Shown: positions 16,737 to 25,981 of the stretch, in pieces | Position numbering within the stretch: position 1 is the first letter of the stretch | Layout of the letters: each line of letters opens with the position of its first letter | DNA from: Spirosoma utsteinense | Lineage (GTDB): Bacteria > Bacteroidota > Bacteroidia > Cytophagales > Spirosomataceae | Assembly (NCBI RefSeq): GCF_014282275.1 | Contig: NZ_VFIA01000018.1 | Span: forward strand, 62,001 to 126,000 | Length of the DNA: 64,000 nucleotides | Direction: 5' to 3' | The notes under the pieces: generated by a model | Seen by the model: only the letters and a program-made list of their open reading frames with translations | Databases searched by the model: none | Told to the model about the DNA's origin: nothing | Program-made: the position numbers and the translations under genes

Positions 16737-17762
16737 ATGGGTACCAACAAACCTGCTCACCCGTCAGAACGAACTGACGGCTCACACAAGGCAGCGGATA
16801 CGACCCCAGCATCGTCCAGTCCATCCAACCCTGCTCAATCGCTTTCTCTCCAGACGCCTACCTTACAGGTTAGCACCTATGCCCTGGCGTTTCCAACAAC
16901 GTCAGTGGGTAAACCTCATTTCCTGACCTTTACCCTGGCTCAGCACTATGCCGATACACCCGTAACCATCTCTACCGATGCGCCCGATCTTTTCCAGCTG
17001 GCCAGCGACAGCCGCCCTGCTTTTGCTTCCAGCCTGACCATTGCGCCCCCTCAGAAAGGGACCTATATCCACGTTCGTTACGCTTCGGCAAAAGCGGGCA
17101 AACATAAGGCTCAGTTGGTCATAGAGGCCCCATACGGTAGCGAAATCGTCCATCTATCAGCACGCAGTGCCGGTCTCCTACCCGCCATCATACCTGGTGT
17201 GGTCATGGCCGGGCGGCAGCAACCTGCCCAGACCAACAGATGGCGGGGTGTTTTAGCCTTATTCGTAGCTGGGTGTTTACTGGTTGCGGGCTATAGATAC
17301 CGCTGCGAGTTAGCCCCCAGTTTATGCCGGGAGCCCGCTTCTACCGCTAGCCAGCCACAAGCCATGCGTCCCGCAAACACTCCGTTAAGTACCAGGCAAC
17401 GAGCCAAACTATCGGCGTCTAAAACCACGTCTAGGTCCAGATCGGCAGGACGATCCAACCGAAGAAAAGCGCGGGAATCGGAACGGAAAAAAAGAGTTGA
17501 ATCCACAACGGAGGCTACCAATAGAGAGGCTCAGACCAAGACAGAAAGTCAGCCAGCGAGCGTACAGCAGGAGGCTTCCCGGGATAATACGCAGCCCGCC
17601 GGCCGCCGTTCTGGCCGACCCCGCTCAACAACCCAGCCTACTGACCCGCAATCCGCTCAACGGCCTAAAAGCCCCTTGGGACGACGGACCAACACCCCCT
17701 CAACCACTGAAGAAAGTGAACTCGAACACGAATTGAATAAAAATCCAGACAGGCCCTTTTGA
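16737..17762 (+). CDS. Membrane protein with Ig-like domain and basic low-complexity tail, unknown function
   Basis: 341 residues, not recognised as a named family. Residues 1-40 are polar and Ser/Pro-rich. Residues 41-145 look like a beta-sandwich of the ASH/choice-of-anchor kind: LQVSTYALAFPTTSVGKPHFLTFT, then SDAP-like turns and HKAQLVIEAP ending in VHLSARSAGL. A single hydrophobic helix lies at about 170-187. Residues 200-341 are highly basic and rich in S, R, T, P and Q, with no predicted fold. There is no N-terminal signal. A 35-bp gap separates it from the next gene on the same strand, so the two are likely cotranscribed and may form a membrane-associated pair. Confidence 0.7.
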   Translation: MGTNKPAHPSERTDGSHKAADTTPASSSPSNPAQSLSLQTPTLQVSTYALAFPTTSVGKPHFLTFTLAQHYADTPVTISTDAPDLFQLASDSRPAFASSLTIAPPQKGTYIHVRYASAKAGKHKAQLVIEAPYGSEIVHLSARSAGLLPAIIPGVVMAGRQQPAQTNRWRGVLALFVAGCLLVAGYRYRCELAPSLCREPASTASQPQAMRPANTPLSTRQRAKLSASKTTSRSRSAGRSNRRKARESERKKRVESTTEATNREAQTKTESQPASVQQEASRDNTQPAGRRSGRPRSTTQPTDPQSAQRPKSPLGRRTNTPSTTEESELEHELNKNPDRPF

Positions 17763-17797
17763 ATCAATATACAGTTTAACTCTCTCTACCTTAACAG

Positions 17798-19288
17798 ATG
17801 AAACGCTTTTATATCTCCCTGATCTTACTCGGGTGCTGGGTCAACACTGGCCTTGCCCAACCAGCCCGCAACACCATGCAGGCCATTCAATTTGTTAAAT
17901 TAGCCAACACACTCCGGGAGGTCGATAAATCCCAGGAATCAATTAGTCTGCTCACGCGGGCCATGCCTGCCGTTAAGGCAAAAAATCTGTATATGGAGGC
18001 TGTCATCAATGAAATGATGGGACTTTCATACAAGGATTTGACCGACCGTGCCAAAGCGGTGTACTATCTGGAGCAGGCACGTACTCAGTATGCCAAACTC
18101 AAGTATGTTGCCAGCGCCTGGGCGGTCAATGAAGTGATCCGGGATATTTCCGGAAAGAATGTATATGCCGGCATCCAGCTTGGCGCATCCGATATAACGC
18201 TTGTCATACTCAAAACGAAATACGAGAGTGACTTCTACGAGAAGAACGTTCAGTCATACGTCAATATCCCTAATTCCAACGGGGCACTTTTGGCTGACGC
18301 GTCGGGATCGTTCAAGGCGGAACAGGACGGGCTCAGACAGTGCCTGGACTCCATTCAGCGGTACAATATTCCCAACGAACGCATCTTTGTCGTACTCAGC
18401 AGTGAAGCCCGTGAAAACCTGCAAAAGACGCCGATCAGCAAACAAAGCTTCTATAATCAATTATCCCAGGCGCTCCCTAACGGGACAATCCGTATTGACA
18501 CAACCATAACCCCCGATCGGCAGGCCGAACTGTTCACGATTGGGTCGATACCCCGTAAAGTCTGGCCAACGACATCGGCTCTGGAGATAGGGAGTTCGAG
18601 TACAACCGGTGGTTATTTCGATCAAACCCCCGACCGGCAACCGGTTGGGAAACGACAAACAACAAGCGAGATCGGTGGGCTTGCCAACCGAAGCTTTCAT
18701 GGTATAAGCATTCCCGTAGGCATCGGTACGCTGGTCAACCAGATTGAGAACGGTCGCTCGCTAAATATGGATGCCTACCGCCGGGAAGCACAGCGTGTGG
18801 TAAAGTCCGTTGCCGATACCGCCATTACCCGACAGATCAACGAACTGGGACGTGGCCTTCAGGAACGTCGGACGGTTGGTGTCGGTGGCGACCTGGCGCT
18901 GGCACTCGTTACCTACCTGCACCCAGAAAAAGCAGGTACGGCAGCCGTACCCATTACGGCAGACGATGTTGAGCGGTTTAAGCGGTTGGCGTTGACAAGC
19001 TACAAAACCCTGGCCCAGCCCGACCTGACGGCTATAACCGACCCAGCCATTCGAAGTCAGGCGGAGAATGACCGCAATCAGGTGGGTAAACAGTTGACCG
19101 AAAAGCAACTCATTGCCGGTGCTTTATGGCTTGAGTCCATCATGAAAACGTATAACTCGGCCGTTACTCCCAAGCGATTTGTCTTTATCAGAAACGCCGA
19201 TATTGGCTGGATAACCGGCAAATTCCTTGAAACGATCAACTACGAATACGAATCGACAATTGCCAAAGGTGCGTTGTACACGCGGTAA
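17798..19288 (+). CDS. Exported helical-repeat protein with Ppx/GppA-like (ASKHA) fold, catalytic Glu pair missing
   Basis: 496 residues. A signal peptide ends near Ala20-Gln21. Residues 25-115 are amphipathic helices of TPR type. From 123 on the order of motifs follows Ppx/GppA phosphatases: phosphate-1-like GIQLGASDITLVI (125-137), phosphate-2-like ALEIGSSSTTGGYF (261-274), ISIPVGIGTL (303-312, where Ppx has a S-L-P-L-G stretch), adenosine-like VGVGGDLALAL (360-370), and LTEKQLIAGALWLESIM (433-449). The catalytic E-E-A of Ppx appears as RQA at 241-243, so hydrolysis is doubtful. The alignment is from memory. Known Ppx/GppA proteins are cytoplasmic; an exported one would be a binding or sensing protein. 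Confidence 0.65.
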   Translation: MKRFYISLILLGCWVNTGLAQPARNTMQAIQFVKLANTLREVDKSQESISLLTRAMPAVKAKNLYMEAVINEMMGLSYKDLTDRAKAVYYLEQARTQYAKLKYVASAWAVNEVIRDISGKNVYAGIQLGASDITLVILKTKYESDFYEKNVQSYVNIPNSNGALLADASGSFKAEQDGLRQCLDSIQRYNIPNERIFVVLSSEARENLQKTPISKQSFYNQLSQALPNGTIRIDTTITPDRQAELFTIGSIPRKVWPTTSALEIGSSSTTGGYFDQTPDRQPVGKRQTTSEIGGLANRSFHGISIPVGIGTLVNQIENGRSLNMDAYRREAQRVVKSVADTAITRQINELGRGLQERRTVGVGGDLALALVTYLHPEKAGTAAVPITADDVERFKRLALTSYKTLAQPDLTAITDPAIRSQAENDRNQVGKQLTEKQLIAGALWLESIMKTYNSAVTPKRFVFIRNADIGWITGKFLETINYEYESTIAKGALYTR

Positions 19289-19319
19289 TCAAAAGCCGAC
19301 CGGAACGCAAACCCCTTTC

Positions 19320-19362
19320 AAGCTAAAAAGGCCACCCTACTATTTGGGTGGCTTTTTAGCTT
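19320..19362. terminator. Bidirectional terminator
   Basis: Stem arms AAGCTAAAAAGGCCACCC (19320-19337) and GGGTGGCTTTTTAGCTT (19346-19362) with an 8-nt loop. The stem has an A-run on one side and a T-run on the other, so it can end transcripts from both convergent genes (17798-19288 plus, 19380-23630 minus). Confidence 0.9.
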
Positions 19363-19379
19363 GACATAAAATAACCTGT

Positions 19380-22300
19380 TTATTCTGACAGAATCACTTT
19401 GCGAGTGAACCGCTGGCGATCCTGGGTTAAGGAGAGGATATAGAAACCTCGGGTTAGATCCCTTACCGGCATCCGGATGGTATTTTCGCCGGACACTACC
19501 GGATACGTTATCCGCCTTACCGGCAACGCTGCCGTGTTGACCAGTTCCAGGGCAACGTCGCCCGCTACCTCGGCATAATAGCGCACCTGAACTTCGTCCT
19601 GCGCCGGGATCGGATACACCTGTACGGTAAGTGCCGACGCGTCCTCGCCACCAGTCATAGCGGCTAACCGTCCTCCGCTAGTGCCAATCACCCGCGCGCC
19701 CGCCCAGTCGGCATGGTCGCAGTATGGATTATCCCCCGCCGACGTAATCACCAGACGGAGTGTTTGTTTGCCGGACACGTTCAGGTTAATGGTTTTGGTA
19801 GCCGTGGCAGCTGTTACGACCCCGCTGCTATAAATGGCCACATTGTCGGCATACACCTGAAACTCCACCGTACCGCAGCCTTCGCCAACTTCATCGTCGA
19901 TGCCGATATCGGAGATGAATGTGGCATACTTCCCGCCGAGATTATACGTAATTTCGGAAGGGCTGTGCAAACCAAGACCCTTGGCATAAGTTTTACCGTT
20001 GAGCGTGATCGTACGCCCATCGCCCGCTCCTGACTCACCGTTGCTCTTATCCCGCTCAGCTGGTCCGTGCCCGTTTGTCATGTTCGTCCAGGTCATATCT
20101 GACAGGTACGTAGTTCCGCCACCGGTTGTTGGCGCTGGCGCGGCCACCGAAGCAGGATACAACTGAGCTTTCGGAATGATCTGCTGGCCCTGGCCGGGGT
20201 AAGCCCATTGTAAACGGGCTATGGCACCAGCCACATTGTCATAATATTCCAGTCTGATAGTGTATTTCTGACCGGCAGTCAACGCGATGGATTGACTATT
20301 GTCGGTGGTAGAACCGTGGTCCGACCAGTTATCGATGACCTGTGCCCCGTTGACCCAAAGCCGGATACCATCATCGGAGGTAGTGCTGAACGTATATGAA
20401 CCCGTTACAGGTGCCTGTACCTGTCCGCTCCAGCGGGCAGAGAAGTTATCGTTGGGCACTGTTCCTGCGGCTGGACTGCTGGTGCCCCAATCAAAATCGA
20501 CGGTAGCATCGGTACGGGTAAGTACGCTGGAACCCGAAAGCGTTTTATTGGCAAAGTACTCGGCCGCCAGACCCGTGCCTGCACCAGCAACCGGATTGCC
20601 GCTGCCCGTAGAAACCCGGAAGAATGCCGAAGCGGGAATGGCCTGTTTGTTGATACCCGGACCACTATAGCTGACGGTTAATGTCTGCCCGCCCGATCCC
20701 TGAAAAAAGGGAACCGTCAAGGCATGCTTACCGGCTTTCAGGCCAATGGTACCCGACTTCTCCTGTGGCCCGTGGCCCCCGTCGTTATTGACAACCTCTG
20801 TGGTGCCGATGAGCAGCTTACTGCCATCATCAGAATTTACATAAAACGTATAGTCCCCATCAGTTGGCACGTTGACATAGCCCCTGAAACGTACCCCGTA
20901 ATCATTATCGCGGTTTCGAATGCTCAGGTCGGGCGTACCAACGTTACCCGTCTTGCTGGCCGTCAGCGAATTGAAATCCGGCAGATTTCCCCAGCTACCT
21001 TCATAGTACCCAAAATCCAGCCCGTTGACGGCATTGGCCGGATTCTCAGGATTGCGCAGGGAGGCAACCGGTGCCGTAGGTGTGGCAGGAGTCCCTACCT
21101 CTTTCATCAGGATTACCGACGAGAAGGGCGATACAGTCACGGAGCCGTTGTACTGGGTATTTTTAACATCCCGGTAGCTTCCATCCAGCGAGACCGTTGT
21201 ATTCTGACCCGTTGCGTTGTAAACCAGTTTAATGAAATTATCGGGATTCTGGTTGCTGAGCGTTGCTTCCCGCAAACGCAGGTTGTCAATCCAGGCCGTC
21301 TGTCCATCCTCCTGCACCTGAATGACAAGAATAGCGTTCGACTCATCGCTCGTAGCCGTGAACGTGGCCTCGTATTGCTGCCGACTCGAACTCATCGACA
21401 GCGAAGCCCTGACGGCCAGATCCTGGTAATTTCCCGATAATCGGCGAGGATATACCTCCAGTCGTTTGTTAGACCCCGACGCAACCCCATCGAACAGCAG
21501 TTGGTAGGTCTTTCCTTTGGTAACCGACCCAATGTTCACCGTTGCCAGCAGGTAGGAGTTAGCCTGGTTGGAGGCCGATGCAAAACCCAGCCGCAGCGAA
21601 CCGCCATCGAGCCGGTTGGCGTTGTCCCAGTCGGCCCGGCCGTTCCCATAGGGCGACCACACGCTCCAGCCTTCACTGCCGCCCGAGAACGAACTGTTAA
21701 GCACGCTGGCCCCCGTCTGACTAACTACCTGTGTTTTGTAGGTTATAGGGCTGTTGAAGGAGTTTGCATCCTTGCCATAGCGCCCCTGCCATTCGGTCAA
21801 CGAATAGTCCGCCCCGGTCAGACCCGACCCAGGGTTGTAAACGGCCCTGATCTTGTACAGATCAGCAAAGGGCCGAACGTAATAGTTATAGTTGAAATCT
21901 CCGTAGCTGCCTAAATCATTTGCGTTCGACTCATAAGCGACCACGACCTGATCAGGCTGTTTGCTGAACAGGATGTTATTCTGAACAACGTTATTGCGCA
22001 GGGCGCAGTTACCGTTGTAAGCCAGTTTAAGCTGTTCTTCGGCATTGTTGTAGCTGGTATTGCCTTTGACGGTAATATTGGTCACACCACGCAGGAAAAT
22101 GCCCATACCGCGCGAGTTGAACGAGGTATTATTAACCACCTCTACGTTTCGGGAGCAATCGTCCATAAAAATACCGTTGGCACCCGAATAGGCCCCACCC
22201 GGCGTTCCCTCCGGAGCCCCAATACCGTTAAACACGATGTTCGACAGGATATGCATGTCTTCGACGTTGGCCCGGCCCCCATTCCAGCTATAGATACCGC

Positions 22301-23582
22301 CCCCGTCGCTCTTGGTCAGACAGAAATTAGAGACCTGGTTATTCCGAACGGTAGCTCTGGTAACGATAGCGATGCCGTTATACCCAACATTATCGATGAC
22401 GTTATTCTCGATGAGCGTATTGCTGGTACAAAGCGATTGCAGGGCCGAATAGCTGCCATCGCCACTCTTGCCCCGGCCTGGTATCATACCCACGCGCCGG
22501 ATGGTGTTTCCCCGAAACGTAAAGTTCTGGTAAGGCTGAATGAAGAACCCGTTGCTGTTAGTGTCTTCGATCAAGTTGTTCTCGGCCAGTACATTACTAC
22601 CCGAACCATTGACATAGACGGCATCTTCGCCCGAATTGGTAATGTCGTTACCGGAAAAAACCAGATTGGATCCCCCGTTGACCAGCAGGCCCGTAGCTAT
22701 GGTTTGGGTGATCTGTAGATTCCGGATTGTAATGTTCGATACGTTGGGCAGACTTATGCCTTCGCTGAAAGCAGTAGCCGTGATCAGCTGACTGTTGGGG
22801 TTCGACTGGCTGTCGAACAGCCGGATCGTCTTGTTGGCCGGATTGTAGTACCACTCCCCCGTTTGATCCAGTGTAGCCGAATGGTTTTGGATAAAATAGC
22901 CCCAGCCGTCGGCCAGGTTATAACTATTTGTGTTGTTGAGCGTCAGCGTATTGCCGTTTTGCTGCGTAATAGGTGCGCGATCCAGAATCCACTGCACAGG
23001 CCGAACAACCACTTCGCCCCCTGTCCAGTTTGTCGATAACGATTGCTGGCTGGTCAGTTGCGATTTACCATTGTGCGACTGCACGGTCAGGTAGCCTTTG
23101 TTGCTATCACTCAGGTTTGGGTAACGGCCTAACGGTAATGAGCTTCCGTTGCGATAAACCCCCGTTACGCGGCTACCACAGCTGGGACAGTCGGCCTGCC
23201 AGACGTTGTTACCCGTATTTGTCCAGTTGCCAACAGGAACCGAGCCAGCGATACTGGGCTTGTTACCACTGCCGTAAGCATCGACGACGATGGGATTTCC
23301 CGACGAGCCCGACTGGCGGATAACCAGACTACCCCGAAACGTGTCGCCACGCCGGAAAAGTATATTGTCGCCTGCTTGGAGCGTCAAGCTGTTTACCTTA
23401 TTCAGCGTCTGAAAAGGCGAGTCGGCCGAGCGACCACTGTTGTTGTCGCTTCCCGAGCTGGCGACATAGTAAGTAGTCTGTCCAAAACTACTTGCCAGAC
23501 TACCACAGATGAGTAGAGAGACGAAGCCGGAACGGCATAGGGAGCGTGTCTGTAAGTACAGGTATTTTTTCAGATCAGGCAC
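19380..23582 (-). CDS. Large T9SS-secreted multidomain polysaccharide-binding beta-helix protein
   Basis: The frame is open to 23630 (1416 codons) but has no ATG at its front; a GTG at 23582 gives VPDLKKYLYLQTRSL, a signal peptide ending near SSFGQ and 1400 residues, while TTG at 23630 is an alternative. In the 1416 numbering: parallel beta-helix about 60-560 (repeated NNI/NNV strands), CBM4/9-like sandwich about 640-770, PA14-type domain with YTFYVNSDDGSKL about 865-990, a second PA14 with YTFSTTSDDGIRLWVNG about 1015-1155, NPCBM-like domain about 1170-1310, and a type A T9SS sorting domain about 1334-1416 (VYPIPAQDEV, then GFYILSL and KVILSE). It is likely a cell-surface or released polysaccharide lyase or binding protein. 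Confidence 0.85.
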   Translation of the reverse strand: MPDLKKYLYLQTRSLCRSGFVSLLICGSLASSFGQTTYYVASSGSDNNSGRSADSPFQTLNKVNSLTLQAGDNILFRRGDTFRGSLVIRQSGSSGNPIVVDAYGSGNKPSIAGSVPVGNWTNTGNNVWQADCPSCGSRVTGVYRNGSSLPLGRYPNLSDSNKGYLTVQSHNGKSQLTSQQSLSTNWTGGEVVVRPVQWILDRAPITQQNGNTLTLNNTNSYNLADGWGYFIQNHSATLDQTGEWYYNPANKTIRLFDSQSNPNSQLITATAFSEGISLPNVSNITIRNLQITQTIATGLLVNGGSNLVFSGNDITNSGEDAVYVNGSGSNVLAENNLIEDTNSNGFFIQPYQNFTFRGNTIRRVGMIPGRGKSGDGSYSALQSLCTSNTLIENNVIDNVGYNGIAIVTRATVRNNQVSNFCLTKSDGGGIYSWNGGRANVEDMHILSNIVFNGIGAPEGTPGGAYSGANGIFMDDCSRNVEVVNNTSFNSRGMGIFLRGVTNITVKGNTSYNNAEEQLKLAYNGNCALRNNVVQNNILFSKQPDQVVVAYESNANDLGSYGDFNYNYYVRPFADLYKIRAVYNPGSGLTGADYSLTEWQGRYGKDANSFNSPITYKTQVVSQTGASVLNSSFSGGSEGWSVWSPYGNGRADWDNANRLDGGSLRLGFASASNQANSYLLATVNIGSVTKGKTYQLLFDGVASGSNKRLEVYPRRLSGNYQDLAVRASLSMSSSRQQYEATFTATSDESNAILVIQVQEDGQTAWIDNLRLREATLSNQNPDNFIKLVYNATGQNTTVSLDGSYRDVKNTQYNGSVTVSPFSSVILMKEVGTPATPTAPVASLRNPENPANAVNGLDFGYYEGSWGNLPDFNSLTASKTGNVGTPDLSIRNRDNDYGVRFRGYVNVPTDGDYTFYVNSDDGSKLLIGTTEVVNNDGGHGPQEKSGTIGLKAGKHALTVPFFQGSGGQTLTVSYSGPGINKQAIPASAFFRVSTGSGNPVAGAGTGLAAEYFANKTLSGSSVLTRTDATVDFDWGTSSPAAGTVPNDNFSARWSGQVQAPVTGSYTFSTTSDDGIRLWVNGAQVIDNWSDHGSTTDNSQSIALTAGQKYTIRLEYYDNVAGAIARLQWAYPGQGQQIIPKAQLYPASVAAPAPTTGGGTTYLSDMTWTNMTNGHGPAERDKSNGESGAGDGRTITLNGKTYAKGLGLHSPSEITYNLGGKYATFISDIGIDDEVGEGCGTVEFQVYADNVAIYSSGVVTAATATKTINLNVSGKQTLRLVITSAGDNPYCDHADWAGARVIGTSGGRLAAMTGGEDASALTVQVYPIPAQDEVQVRYYAEVAGDVALELVNTAALPVRRITYPVVSGENTIRMPVRDLTRGFYILSLTQDRQRFTRKVILSE

Positions 23583-23970
23583 AAGAAGAGGAGTAAATAG
23601 TAAGAGATAGGCACGACTTAACGTGTGCAAATTAACGCAGACCTACCGTTTAATCAATATTTTTTTGACATACGAACGCTATCAAACATGCACTCTTTAG
23701 AGCTAATTATCTGAATAACAGTATTTTATACAATATTATATTTTCATGAACGAAACCTACAAATATATAATCGACAGGATAAATGCACTTTTTAAGGAAT
23801 AATTTATACGCTATACCAATTATAATTTGGGAAAATAGTAACTTGTAGTTATTATATTTTGCTGATAGCCTGATCTCAACGATTCAGCCAATCGCAGGCA
23901 GGTTTGGATTTCATAGATCTATACCGATTGATCAGGACACTGAGGGTGGCAAAAGCAAAGACTAGAAGCC
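23583..23970. other. AT-rich intergenic region
   Basis: About 390 bp, very AT-rich between 23640 and 23870, lying 5' of the minus-strand T9SS gene. It must hold that gene's promoter, and TA-rich candidates are abundant, but no single one stands out. No coding frame of interest was seen. Confidence 0.5.
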
Positions 23971-23973
23971 ACG

Positions 23974-24021
23974 AAAAAAGGGTGGGTTAAACACGGTTTG
24001 TGAACCATGTTTAACCCACCC
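23974..24021 (-). terminator. Terminator after the SDR gene
   Basis: Arms GGGTGGGTTAAACACGGTT (23980-23998) and AACCATGTTTAACCCACCC (24003-24021) pair with one bulge over a very short loop. On the minus strand the hairpin is followed by CTTTTTTCG, a good T-run. It ends the sugar-acid operon, 24 bp after the stop at 24045. Confidence 0.9.
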
Positions 24022-24044
24022 TGACGGGTAGTCAATGGTAGCGA

Positions 24045-24830
24045 TCAGTTCGTAATAGACCGATCCAGATGAGTATAGCCCCCGTCGACGTGAATTAGCT
24101 GGCCGGTCGTGTGACTCGATTTGTCCGACAGTAAAAAAGCCACGGTGTTGGCAATTTCTTCGGTTGTTGTCATGCGCTGCTCCAACGGGATTTTCGAGAC
24201 GATCTGCTGAAGTTTCCTTTCGGGCTCGGGCAGAGTTTTGATCCAGTTCGCGTAAAGGGGTGTCCAGCACTCGGCAACGATCACACAGTTGACCCGAATA
24301 CCATAGGGCAGCAGCTCAACGGCCCACTCGCGGGTCAGGGCGTTGCGCCCACCATTGGAAGCCGCATAGGCAGAGGTTCCACCCTGCCCCGTTTCGGCCA
24401 CCTTCGATCCAATGTTGACAATATGACCTTTGGCTGCTTTCAGGGCTGGCAGCGCATAGTGCGCCATCAGATAGTAGTGGACCAGATTCTTCTGCAACGA
24501 TGCCATAAACCCTTCGTAACTCCCATTCTCCAGCCCGACACCGTCATTTACGCCAGCGTTGTTGACCAAACCTTCGATGCGGCCAAACTGCGTCATGGTT
24601 TGCGAAACGGCCCGTTTACACTGATCCAGATCGGTCAATTCGGCCACAAACTGGTGTGCCTGCCCGCCGGCGTCACGAATGGCTTCGACCGTTTTGAGGT
24701 TGTCCTCTTCGCTGCGGCCAATGATGACCGGTATAGCCCCTTCGGCGGCTAAAACCGTTGCAATGCCTTCGCCAATACCCTTTGCTCCACCAGTAACGAG
24801 GATTATTTTATCGCGCAGATTCAGATTCAT
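24045..24830 (-). CDS. SDR dehydrogenase, probable L-fucose (or related) dehydrogenase
   Basis: 261 residues with a classical SDR Rossmann motif TGGAKGIG (13-20) and NNAG (90-93). Ser142 and Tyr155 are in place, but the catalytic Lys of Y-x3-K is replaced: the motif reads YAASNGG with Asn159. The segment around VIVAECWTPLYANWI replaces the usual P-G-x-I-x-T loop. I recall L-fucose dehydrogenases and Bacteroidota SDRs of sugar-acid operons with similar sequence, but cannot check. With the lactonase, dehydratase, second SDR and FAH protein of this operon it would carry out the first oxidation of the free sugar. Last gene of the operon. Confidence 0.75.
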   Translation of the reverse strand: MNLNLRDKIILVTGGAKGIGEGIATVLAAEGAIPVIIGRSEEDNLKTVEAIRDAGGQAHQFVAELTDLDQCKRAVSQTMTQFGRIEGLVNNAGVNDGVGLENGSYEGFMASLQKNLVHYYLMAHYALPALKAAKGHIVNIGSKVAETGQGGTSAYAASNGGRNALTREWAVELLPYGIRVNCVIVAECWTPLYANWIKTLPEPERKLQQIVSKIPLEQRMTTTEEIANTVAFLLSDKSSHTTGQLIHVDGGYTHLDRSITN

Positions 24831-25084
24831 ATACGTATAGTTAACGTGAACTATGGGTGATTTAAAAAGTAAACTAGGCGCGTTTCTGTCATGGCTCCGG
24901 CCACCCGGCCCGACGGAAGGAGGGATCTCCGGTAAGTCAGAGCACTTCGTCTTGTTTGAAGATCCCTCCTTCCGTCGGGCCGGGTGGCCGGAGCCATGAC
25001 AAAAGCAACAAATTGAACTTCAGATACTTAAAGATAAATCTATCCATAATTCATGTTATAGTTAGTGCAGGTACCCCTGGTAAC
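24831..25084. other. Intra-operon gap containing a long palindrome
   Basis: 254 bp between the lactonase-type gene and the SDR gene, dominated by a 40-bp perfect inverted repeat listed separately. The rest shows no frame with family character. Confidence 0.5.
24888..25000. repeat. Perfect 40-bp inverted repeat
   Basis: Left arm 24888-24927 (begins GTCATGGCTCCGGCCACCC) and right arm 24961-25000 are exact reverse complements, separated by a 33-nt spacer. The arms are GC-rich compared with the flanks. Neither arm is coding. It could be a miniature mobile element or a strong RNA hairpin that separates expression of the last gene of the operon. Confidence 0.9.
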
Positions 25085-25909
25085 TTATAATCCATAAAAT
25101 TTTATTGCGTTTTCACCAAACACCTTTTCCCGCACTTCACTGCCCCAGGGCGCTACATACTCTTCGACAAGCGTTTTGACCTGGGTGTAATTGGCGGCCA
25201 CGAGACATACAGGCCAGTCGGAACCAAACAGCAGCCGGTCAGGTCCGAAATGATCGAACATAACATCCAGATACGGAAAGAAATCTTTCTTACTCCACGC
25301 CTGCCAGTCGGCTTCGGTAACCAGGCCCGACACTTTACAGGACACATTTTTGCATTTCGCGATCTCGGCCATGAAGTTCGACCAGCGGCTGATATCCTTC
25401 GTTCGGATAGAAGGCTTGGCCAGGTGGTCGATGACAAAGTTCACTTCAGGCACAGCCCGCACCAGGTGAAGAGCCGCTTTGAGCTGGGCCGGGTAGATCA
25501 GGATATCGTAGGTCATGCCGAACTCAGCCAGCCGACGGATGCCCTGCACAACGCCGGGTCTGGTAAGGAAATCAACGGGTTCAGACTGAGCTATGTGCCG
25601 GTAGCCTTTCAGTTCCGGGTGTTGAGCTAAAGCGGTCAGACGGTCGGGTAGCGTTCCGGACTGCAGATCGACCCATCCAACCACTCCCTTGACGATATCA
25701 TACACTTGTGCCATTCGGACCAGAAACAGTGTCTCGTCTTCAGACTGAGCAGCCTGAACCGCCACACAACCGTCAACCCCGTTCTGAACCAGCACCGGTT
25801 CGAGATCAGCGGGTAAAAAGTCGCGCCGGAGCACGGCCATATCGTCCGTTATCCAGGTGTCGCGCGCGGCATCAAAATGCCAGAAATGTTGATGTGCGTC
25901 GATGGTCAT
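25085..25909 (-). CDS. Amidohydrolase, probable L-fuconolactonase/L-rhamnonolactonase
   Basis: 274 residues of the metal-dependent hydrolase superfamily (amidohydrolase_2). Metal-site features are DAHQHFWHF at residues 4-12, VIDHLAKP near 158-165, and LLFGSDWPVC near 225-234. The HQHFW start and GSDWPV are typical of sugar-lactone hydrolases of the COG3618 type. It would open the lactone produced by the sugar dehydrogenase. The surrounding genes are the other steps of the same pathway. Whether the sugar is fucose, rhamnose or another 6-deoxy or aldose sugar cannot be told from this gene. Confidence 0.85.
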   Translation of the reverse strand: MTIDAHQHFWHFDAARDTWITDDMAVLRRDFLPADLEPVLVQNGVDGCVAVQAAQSEDETLFLVRMAQVYDIVKGVVGWVDLQSGTLPDRLTALAQHPELKGYRHIAQSEPVDFLTRPGVVQGIRRLAEFGMTYDILIYPAQLKAALHLVRAVPEVNFVIDHLAKPSIRTKDISRWSNFMAEIAKCKNVSCKVSGLVTEADWQAWSKKDFFPYLDVMFDHFGPDRLLFGSDWPVCLVAANYTQVKTLVEEYVAPWGSEVREKVFGENAIKFYGL

Positions 25910-25981
25910 AAAGAAGGGAAAGTAAGGAAGACAAAGACTACCTAGTGGTCATGATCCTGCCGTTTTTCCTGCAAATGAAAA

